Below are positions 1 through 4,173 of a stretch of DNA of 5,868 bases, piece after piece (position 1 is the first letter of the stretch; the number at the start of each line of letters is the position of its first letter). The notes beneath the pieces are model-generated. The model worked only from the letters and a program-made list of their open reading frames with translations. It was not told the DNA's origin and made no database searches. The stretch comes from Candidatus Caenarcanum sp. (GTDB lineage: Bacteria; Cyanobacteriota; Vampirovibrionia; Gastranaerophilales; UBA9971), in assembly GCA_020720345.1 (NCBI GenBank), contig DYOT01000088.1:1-5868 (forward strand). Reading direction: 5' to 3'. The position numbers were made by a program, and so were the translations under genes.

Positions 1-47
1 ATTGATTTCAATTTAGTATTATTTCATCGATTGCCTTTGGGCATAAG

Positions 48-106
48 AAGATTGCTTCGTTTGTTTAATCTTGATATTAAGAAACGCTTAATGCCTCGCA
101 ATGACA
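48..106. repeat. Probable dispersed palindromic repeat copy
   Basis: On the plus strand AAGATTGCTTCG (48-59) is followed 34 bases later by CCTCGCAATGACA (94-106). This pair of blocks, read on the other strand as TGTCATTGCGAGG then CGAAGCAATCTT, is the hallmark of short non-coding palindromic repeats scattered between genes in many bacterial genomes. The segment can fold: ATTGC (51-55) pairs with GCAAT (98-102), and inside that CGTTT (58-62) pairs with AAACG (82-86). It lies just downstream of the stop codon of the minus-strand wzz-like gene, a usual place for such elements, where it could also help end or stabilise that transcript. The family assignment comes from memory of the motif. Copy number cannot be seen in one window. 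Confidence 0.55.
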
Positions 107-152
107 ATAATAAAAATGTTAATATTTGTTAAAATCAGAAATAATTATCAGG

Positions 153-1118
153 CTAAATCTTCACAAAACTTAAACATGCTAGCACCCACCCAAGTAAGCA
201 CAGAATAATTATTACAAGAGGCTGAGGTTCTGAAAAATCATACTTTTCCCTGATTTTTGGCGCTTCAAGAATTAATATATCCGTTGCATTATTAGACATT
301 TGCTTTATTAAAGAACTTGTTTCAAGTTTTTCCCTTAAAGAGCTTACTTCTCCTGATTTTTGGCTTATCTCAAGCTCAAGGTTTTTTATATTAATTTCTT
401 CATTAGATATTTGCTCCAGTTTGTTTTTTACTCTTTTATCAAAAAAGCCGAGCATGCTTATATCCTGCGACAAACCAGTATTTCCAGAGTGTTTCCTTAT
501 TTTTTTTAACTGTTCAATTTTATGATTTAATTCTTTTTCAGCTTTCAGGCATGCTATTTTTAAAAAATCGGCATCTTTCGAGGATTTTTCAAGATTGATA
601 TTTTTCTGTACTTTTTTATAATTGCTGATAATTGAATTTATAACGCTATATGAAAGAACAGGATTTTTTGACTTGTAAGAAATATAAATTATATTAGTAT
701 CTTTTATTTTTGATATATTGAAATATTTTCTTAAAAAATCTTTTGTTGAAAGATATTTTCCTTTGGCATGCCCCCTGATATATTTTAAATTATTTTCTTT
801 TACAACATTTTCAATAACCAGAGAGGATTTTATTATTTCTATTTCTTCGCTTATCTGGCTTCGGGTAGAAAAAATGTTTTTTAATCCGTCATTTTCAGCG
901 TTTTCAGAAACAACAAAAGGATTTATGTAGGACAGGTTTGTGGAGCCTGTTTTTTTTATTAAAATTTCAGCTTCTGATGTGTATTTTTTAGGCAGTACAA
1001 GATACAAAAAAATTCCTAAAGCTATGAATATTAAAGAAAGAAAAAATATAGTTTTTTTGTTAGCTGTAATTGATTGAGAAATTCTTTGAAAGTTTATTAT
1101 GTCAGTATTCTGATTCAT
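153..1118 (-). CDS. Wzz-type polysaccharide co-polymerase (chain-length determinant), no kinase domain
   Basis: This 321-residue inner-membrane protein has the Wzz/PCP layout: a short cytoplasmic N-terminus, a membrane helix at about residues 23-43 ending in LVLPKKYTSEAEI, a long extracytoplasmic helical and probably coiled-coil region (about 175-270), and a second membrane helix at about 300-319 preceded by the proline motif EPQP. Only two residues follow the second helix, so the BY-kinase domain of Wzc/CapB-type fusions is absent. Family members set the length of O-antigen, capsule or exopolysaccharide chains by working with a Wzy polymerase, or act in export. No glycosyltransferase, polymerase or kinase gene lies in the window, and the gene stands alone between non-coding stretches, so the polysaccharide is unknown. 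The ATG is preceded by AAAGG (1132-1136) at a rather long 13-base spacing. No convincing promoter was found in the divergent spacer. The GumC/Wzc-like N-terminal half could also fit an export-type PCP. Confidence 0.85.
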   Translation of the reverse strand: MNQNTDIINFQRISQSITANKKTIFFLSLIFIALGIFLYLVLPKKYTSEAEILIKKTGSTNLSYINPFVVSENAENDGLKNIFSTRSQISEEIEIIKSSLVIENVVKENNLKYIRGHAKGKYLSTKDFLRKYFNISKIKDTNIIYISYKSKNPVLSYSVINSIISNYKKVQKNINLEKSSKDADFLKIACLKAEKELNHKIEQLKKIRKHSGNTGLSQDISMLGFFDKRVKNKLEQISNEEINIKNLELEISQKSGEVSSLREKLETSSLIKQMSNNATDILILEAPKIREKYDFSEPQPLVIIILCLLGWVLACLSFVKI

Positions 1119-1227
1119 TGATTTATTAAAACCTTTGGAATTTTATAATCAATATTAATACAAATATAAAATGGAAGTCAGGGAGAAACATTTAATATTT
1201 CTTAATATTTTATAAATAAATAGCAAT

Positions 1228-1256
1228 TTGTATATACCGTTTGTTTTTAATATACT
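1228..1256 (+). promoter_or_regulatory. Candidate sigma-70-type promoter for the 125-residue protein gene
   Basis: TTGTAT (1228-1233) and TATACT (1251-1256) are separated by exactly 17 bases. The -10 box matches the consensus at five of six positions, but the -35 only at three. Transcription would begin near 1263, giving an untranslated leader of about 55 bases before the ATG at 1318. The region is very A/T rich, so chance matches are likely. Confidence 0.4.
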
Positions 1257-1317
1257 ATAAAGATATATTATTTATATATTCAGATTAAGCAGCTACACAA
1301 CCTGAAGGATTTATTAT

Positions 1318-1695
1318 ATGAGTTTTAATTTTAACAATAACAATTGTTCACGACCTTATAATCGCTGTTCCCCGCTTTCTGATACCACTAATACAAGCAT
1401 GTCAAGGTGGGAAGGGGTTTTCGGAGTGAATAATCCTACTTTGTTTAGTTCAAGCCCGGTTTATCAACAAGAAAAATTCAGCTGGGCAAATCATATAAGG
1501 GATGCATTTAGTTGTATCTTCCCAATGATTAACAATTCTTCTCCACAGCAATGCCAGCCTTCACGTAGAAACTGTGGCTATACGGATGGATTTAATGGTT
1601 ATAATTCTTATAAACAGCAAAATAACTACTGGGTAGATTATTCAAAAGGGTTATTTGATTCGATGTTTCGGAAGAATAATACCAGTTCTACCTAA
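1318..1695 (+). CDS. Uncharacterised Asn/Ser-rich protein with duplicated W...F motif
   Basis: I do not recognise this 125-residue protein. It is rich in Asn, Ser and aromatic residues, opens with an Asn run (NFNNNN, residues 4-9), has five cysteines (10, 17, 66, 79, 86), and has no signal peptide or membrane helix. Two segments align without gaps and with mostly conservative changes: WANHIRDAFSCIF (56-68) and WVDYSKGLFDSMF (105-117), both soon followed by NN. A shorter piece, WEGVFGVNN (31-39), echoes them. The segments could be short amphipathic helices in an otherwise flexible chain, suggesting a binding or scaffold role, which is inference. AAGGA at 1305-1309 sits 8 bases before the ATG and a candidate promoter lies upstream, which supports a real gene. 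The gene is the only one on the plus strand and its last 8 bases overlap the end of the convergent PHP gene. A lineage-restricted protein is likely. A spurious frame is possible but less likely given the internal repeat. Confidence 0.62.
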   Translation: MSFNFNNNNCSRPYNRCSPLSDTTNTSMSRWEGVFGVNNPTLFSSSPVYQQEKFSWANHIRDAFSCIFPMINNSSPQQCQPSRRNCGYTDGFNGYNSYKQQNNYWVDYSKGLFDSMFRKNNTSST

Positions 1696-2554
1696 GGGCA
1701 ATATTAAGGCGACTTTTTTCCTTTTTAAGTTCTGTTAATACCCATTCAGGTACATGGGTTTTTCCAAGGGCAAGCTGTCCGTTTGCTTTAGGTCCATGGC
1801 AATCTGAACCGCCTGTTGCTATTAATTCATATTTTTCCGCCAGGCTTGAATAATATTCGATCATAGCAGGGGAATGTTTCCTATGATAAACTTCAAGTCC
1901 TCTTAATCCATAATTCATAAGTTCTTTTACAAGATCTTCCACTGCATCAAGATCGCAAGGATGGGCTATAACAGGGATTCCTCCAGCTTCATATATTGTT
2001 TCCACTGCTTCATGAGGCGAAACTGTTTTACGTTTTATGTATGTGGGCGAATCGTCAGAAATATATTTCCTGTATGCTTCCAGCATAGTCGAAACCCCGC
2101 CTGATTTAACAATTGCTTTGGCTATGTGGGGACGACCTATACTTCCGCCTTCTTTAACAAGTGCGTTTATATCCTGAAGTTTAATATCTATTTTAGCCAG
2201 TTTTTTTAAATTTTTAAGAATTTCAGTTGTTTGCTGTACCCTTGCCTGTTTTTGATAAGTTACTAAATCCTGTATTGTTTCTCTGGTATCGTCAATAAAA
2301 TAGCCAAGAATATGGATTTCATGTCTTTCAAAGATGGTATTTACTTCAATTCCTGAAATTATTTCCAGAAGAGGTTTGCCGGTTTCTTCAGAACGCGCTT
2401 TCGCGTATGTTTTTGCGCAATTATACGCAAGCAAATTGTCATGGTCTGTAATCGAAATAGCTGTCAACCCAAGATCCATGGCAACGTCAACAATCTCTTC
2501 AGGAGTCAGGCTTCCGTCAGAGTAGACACTGTGAATATGCAGATCTAATCCCAA
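1688..2554 (-). CDS. PHP-domain phosphoesterase, RNase AM/YciV (TrpH) type
   Basis: This is a full-length 288-residue PHP phosphoesterase; E. coli YciV is of similar size. The metal-binding motifs are all present in order: DLHIHS with H6 and H8, D13 in YSDG, TDHD with H38 (36-39), E70 in SGIEVN, H81 in HEIHILGY, GRPHIA with H143 (140-145), IAHP with H198 (196-199), and GGSDCHG with D251 and H253 (248-254). Family members hydrolyse nucleoside 3',5'-bisphosphates and trim RNA from the 5' end nucleotide by nucleotide, using a tri-metal centre in the cytoplasm. Substrate choice here is not visible. The helical insertion at about 100-170 is typical of the YciV group rather than of histidinol phosphatase or polymerase PHP domains. 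Translation most likely begins at TTG, because AAAGGA lies 7 bases upstream and no in-frame ATG occurs before residue 26, well beyond the first catalytic motif. It follows ymdB by 20 bases and is surely co-transcribed with it. Confidence 0.88.
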   Translation of the reverse strand: MGLDLHIHSVYSDGSLTPEEIVDVAMDLGLTAISITDHDNLLAYNCAKTYAKARSEETGKPLLEIISGIEVNTIFERHEIHILGYFIDDTRETIQDLVTYQKQARVQQTTEILKNLKKLAKIDIKLQDINALVKEGGSIGRPHIAKAIVKSGGVSTMLEAYRKYISDDSPTYIKRKTVSPHEAVETIYEAGGIPVIAHPCDLDAVEDLVKELMNYGLRGLEVYHRKHSPAMIEYYSSLAEKYELIATGGSDCHGPKANGQLALGKTHVPEWVLTELKKEKSRLNIALR

Positions 2555-2561
2555 TTTTCTA

Positions 2562-2567
2562 TCCTTT
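2562..2567 (-). promoter_or_regulatory. Ribosome binding site fixing a TTG start for the PHP gene
   Basis: AAAGGA on the minus strand lies 7 bases before the TTG at 2552-2554. The nearby ATG at 2568-2570 is out of frame and reaches a stop after three codons (ATG AAA GGA TAG), so it cannot start the protein. The Shine-Dalgarno bases form codons 2 and 3 of that minimal frame. The TTG places the DLHIHS motif at residue 4, where PHP proteins usually have it. Confidence 0.7.
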
Positions 2568-2574
2568 CATATAA

Positions 2575-3387
2575 TCAATTACCTCTTTCACTTAAATTTA
2601 TAATTTCATTAATTCTTTTTATCTCTGACGCACGCCCTGTTTGCAGGTTAATAAGCAACTCCACTCCGTTTATCTGGGCTTTATCGTCAGAAGCCACATC
2701 AAATTTAATAGGTATGCATGTAGACAGTCTTTTAACAGAACTATCAATATCCATGCCTATTACACTTTTGTATGTCCCGCAAAACCCTGCATCAGTAATA
2801 TATGCTGCTCCGTTTTCCAGAATTCTTTCATCTGCTGTCTGGACATGAGTATGCGTTCCAAGAACAGCACTCACTGATAATTTATCAGCTATATACCCGC
2901 AGGAAATTTTTTCTGCTGTTGCTTCCGCATGAAAATCGACAATTATAACAGGTGTTTCATTATGAATTTTATTAATTTCTTCTTCCAATAACTTCCATGG
3001 AGGCAGGATAGGAGACATAAAAACCGTTCCCTGCAAATTAATAACGCCCAGAGAAAAGTTGTCTGAAAGCCTGAATATTTTAGAGCCAACGCCCGGAGTC
3101 CCTTCAGGATAATTAAGCGGTCTGAGAAGTTTATCAGCGCCGTCTATGTATTCAAAAATATCTTTTCTATCCCATATATGGTTGCCGGAAGTCATTGCAT
3201 TAACACCCATATCAGCAAGTTCATTATAATTTTTTTCCGTAAGACCATAGCCATGCGAAGCATTTTCCACATTGGCTATTACAAAATCATATTTATTTCC
3301 AGCAAGTTCCAGAAACCGCGCAACGCCATGCCTGCCCGGTCTGCCGACTATGTCGCCAAGAAACAGTATACTTATGTTTTCATTCAT
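2575..3387 (-). CDS. ymdB: YmdB-family metallophosphodiesterase (TIGR00282)
   Basis: This 270-residue protein matches the YmdB family along its whole length. The binuclear metal-site motifs appear in the expected order: D12 in LGDIVGRPGR, E41 and N42 in NVENASHG, N69 and H70 in SGNHIWD, H153 in DFHAEATAEK, and H179 and H181 in LGTHTHVQTAD. The TDAGFCG segment (198-204) corresponds to the conserved TDxGMxG. The Bacillus subtilis protein is a cytoplasmic 2',3'-cyclic nucleotide phosphodiesterase that affects biofilm and motility decisions and is often encoded beside RNase Y. Here no rny gene is adjacent. Instead a PHP phosphoesterase follows 20 bases downstream. The ATG start gives the usual N-terminus (ISILFLGDIVG). 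Only a weak GGA lies 5 bases upstream, inside an out-of-frame six-codon frame (3380-3397) that overlaps the start codon. A TACAAT -10-like hexamer lies at 3428-3433. Confidence 0.93.
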   Translation of the reverse strand: MNENISILFLGDIVGRPGRHGVARFLELAGNKYDFVIANVENASHGYGLTEKNYNELADMGVNAMTSGNHIWDRKDIFEYIDGADKLLRPLNYPEGTPGVGSKIFRLSDNFSLGVINLQGTVFMSPILPPWKLLEEEINKIHNETPVIIVDFHAEATAEKISCGYIADKLSVSAVLGTHTHVQTADERILENGAAYITDAGFCGTYKSVIGMDIDSSVKRLSTCIPIKFDVASDDKAQINGVELLINLQTGRASEIKRINEIINLSERGN

Positions 3388-3427
3388 TTTGTTCCATAAT
3401 TCACAAAATTTATTACTACGTAATTCT

Positions 3428-3433
3428 ATTGTA
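3428..3433 (-). promoter_or_regulatory. Possible -10 box for the ymdB-PHP operon
   Basis: Read on the minus strand this is TACAAT, one mismatch from the -10 consensus, about 40 bases upstream of the ymdB ATG. The hexamer 17 bases further upstream (TTCCGT) is a poor -35. The promoter may therefore need an activator, may use another sigma factor, or may lie elsewhere. The site is next to the left arm of the inverted repeat at 3439-3499. Confidence 0.28.
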
Positions 3434-3438
3434 GCTTA

Positions 3439-3499
3439 AATTAGGCTTTTACGGAATAAAAAATGTAGCGTTCTTGGAAAAAATAAATACAGCCTAATT
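3439..3499. repeat. 9-bp perfect inverted repeat upstream of ymdB
   Basis: AATTAGGCT (3439-3447) is exactly complementary to AGCCTAATT (3491-3499), with 43 bases between. The repeat does not extend outward or, beyond isolated pairs, inward. It lies just upstream of the possible ymdB -10 box, so the arms could be paired protein-binding half-sites. A folded RNA is less likely because the loop is long. The remainder of the 3388-3618 spacer shows no open frame, tRNA or further hairpin that I can support. Confidence 0.4.
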
Positions 3500-3618
3500 A
3501 CAGAACCTTAGAATCCAGGGCTGAGGGAAAATAATTAAAAAAGCTCTGATCCTTAATCCTAATTCATCATTAACCAAGCAAAATTACAATAACTTAAATA
3601 AGTTTATTAAATTTAATC

Positions 3619-3663
3619 AAAAATAAACCCCCGAAACTTAAAATAGCATAAGGGGGTTATTTT
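3619..3663 (-). terminator. Rho-independent terminator of tRNA-Met, symmetrical and possibly bidirectional
   Basis: CCCCC (3628-3632) pairs with GGGGG (3652-3656), and the flanking A/T tracts (AAAAATAAA at 3619-3627, TTATTTT at 3657-3663) extend the stem with one bulged A. On the minus strand the hairpin is followed by TTTATTTTTGATT, a good U-tract. It begins at the base after the mature 3' end of the tRNA, so it ends the tRNA transcript and any read-through from the kinase-regulator operon. The plus strand also has a T-run after the stem, but no plus-strand gene needs it. Confidence 0.85.
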
Positions 3664-3737
3664 TAGCATAGACTGGATTCGAACCAGTGACCGCGCGGGT
3701 ATGAGCCGCGTGCTCTAGCCAACTGAGCTACTATGCC
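3664..3737 (-). tRNA. tRNA-Met (anticodon CAT), elongator type
   Basis: The minus strand folds into a complete 74-base cloverleaf. The acceptor stem GGCATAG/CTATGCT has a G-U first pair and discriminator A. The D arm contains AGCTCAGTTGGCTAGAGC, the anticodon arm is CGCGG-CTCATAC-CCGCG with anticodon CAT, and the T arm is ACTGG-TTCGAAT-CCAGT. The initiator signature (unpaired position 1 and three G-C pairs next to the anticodon loop on the GGG/CCC pattern) is absent, so it is not the initiator. The G-U closing pair, the GGCTAGAGC D arm and CTCATACCCG resemble Bacillus elongator tRNA-Met more than the lysidine-modified tRNA-Ile2, though CAT alone does not exclude Ile2. CCA is not encoded, since AAA follows the discriminator, so a CCA-adding enzyme must finish it. 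Confidence 0.95.
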
Positions 3738-3749
3738 TTAATTAAAATA

Positions 3750-3778
3750 ATTATCATACAGCAGTACAAAAATATCAA
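3750..3778 (-). promoter_or_regulatory. Promoter of the tRNA-Met gene
   Basis: On the minus strand TTGATA (3778-3773) and GATAAT (3755-3750) are 17 bases apart, each one base from consensus. The predicted start near 3743 leaves a leader of only about six bases before the tRNA 5' end at 3737. The promoter sits between the response-regulator stop codon (3784-3786) and the tRNA, so the tRNA can be made independently of the upstream operon. Confidence 0.7.
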
Positions 3779-3783
3779 GACTA

Positions 3784-4170
3784 TTAAACCGTTTTATAAT
3801 AAAACAAATTAATCTTTTTTATAAACTCCTGAACGTTTATAGGCTTGGTAATATAATCAACACAGCCTGCTTCATAGCATTTTTTAATGTCAGATTCCAT
3901 TGCATGGGCAGATACAACAATTATAGGAATATTTTTTGTATCAGGATTATTTTTTATCCTGTTAATTACCTCAAGCCCCCCTATTTCAGGAAGCTGCAAG
4001 TCCATAAGTATTAAATCAATTTCCTCATAATTCTTTTCTATGGTTTCCAGTGCTATTTTGCCGTCTGTTGCCTCAATTACGCTATAATCCTGAAAAATTA
4101 GAATATCTCTTATTAATTTTAAATTTGAAGGATTGTCCTCAACTATAAGTATTTTACCTCTGTTTTGCAT
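3784..4170 (-). CDS. Single-domain response regulator (CheY/DivK-like receiver)
   Basis: All 128 residues make up one receiver domain with no output domain. The acidic pocket is E11 and D12 (VEDN), the phosphoacceptor is D57 (LMDLQLP), the switch Ser is S87 (VVSAHAM) and the invariant Lys-Pro is K109-P110 (TKPINV). The wording of these motifs (VEDNPSN, LILMDLQLPEIGGLEV, the AHAM segment, YITKPI) resembles DivK and the receivers that end phosphorelays. It should take phosphate from the histidine kinase encoded 3 bases upstream and then act by binding a partner or passing phosphate to a histidine phosphotransfer protein not present here. Its Shine-Dalgarno AAGGA is formed by the last Lys and Glu codons of the kinase gene, 10 to 11 bases before the ATG, so the two genes are probably translationally coupled. 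Confidence 0.93.
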   Translation of the reverse strand: MQNRGKILIVEDNPSNLKLIRDILIFQDYSVIEATDGKIALETIEKNYEEIDLILMDLQLPEIGGLEVINRIKNNPDTKNIPIIVVSAHAMESDIKKCYEAGCVDYITKPINVQEFIKKINLFYYKTV

Positions 4171-4173
4171 TGT

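Noticed and set aside
718..930. 70-codon plus-strand open frame
   Set aside because: It lies wholly inside the wzz-like gene on the other strand, has no ribosome site, and its protein is a reverse reading of the Wzz sequence.
2334..2525. 63-codon plus-strand open frame
   Set aside because: It is opposite the conserved metal-binding motifs of the PHP gene, which clearly define the coding strand.
2568..2570. ATG as the PHP gene start
   Set aside because: It is out of frame with the PHP coding sequence and stops after three codons. TTG at 2552-2554 fits the ribosome site and the protein family.
2641..2877. Cys-rich plus-strand open frame of 78 codons
   Set aside because: It is antisense to ymdB codons with full conservation of YmdB motifs. 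The cysteine content comes from the reverse reading of Ala, Thr and His codons.
3178..3399. 73-codon plus-strand open frame
   Set aside because: It is antisense to the N-terminal half of ymdB and has no supporting ribosome site.
3500..3618. Small RNA or riboswitch in the spacer upstream of ymdB
   Set aside because: Words such as CCTTAGAATCC and CCTTAATCCTA look loosely repetitive, but I found no stable hairpin, promoter plus terminator pair, or known aptamer pattern.
3664..3737. Initiator tRNA or tRNA-Ile2 identity for the CAT tRNA
   Set aside because: Position 1 is paired and the GGG/CCC anticodon-stem pattern is lacking, so it is not the initiator. Its D arm and acceptor end match elongator Met better than Ile2. 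Ile2 cannot be fully excluded without an identity-element search.
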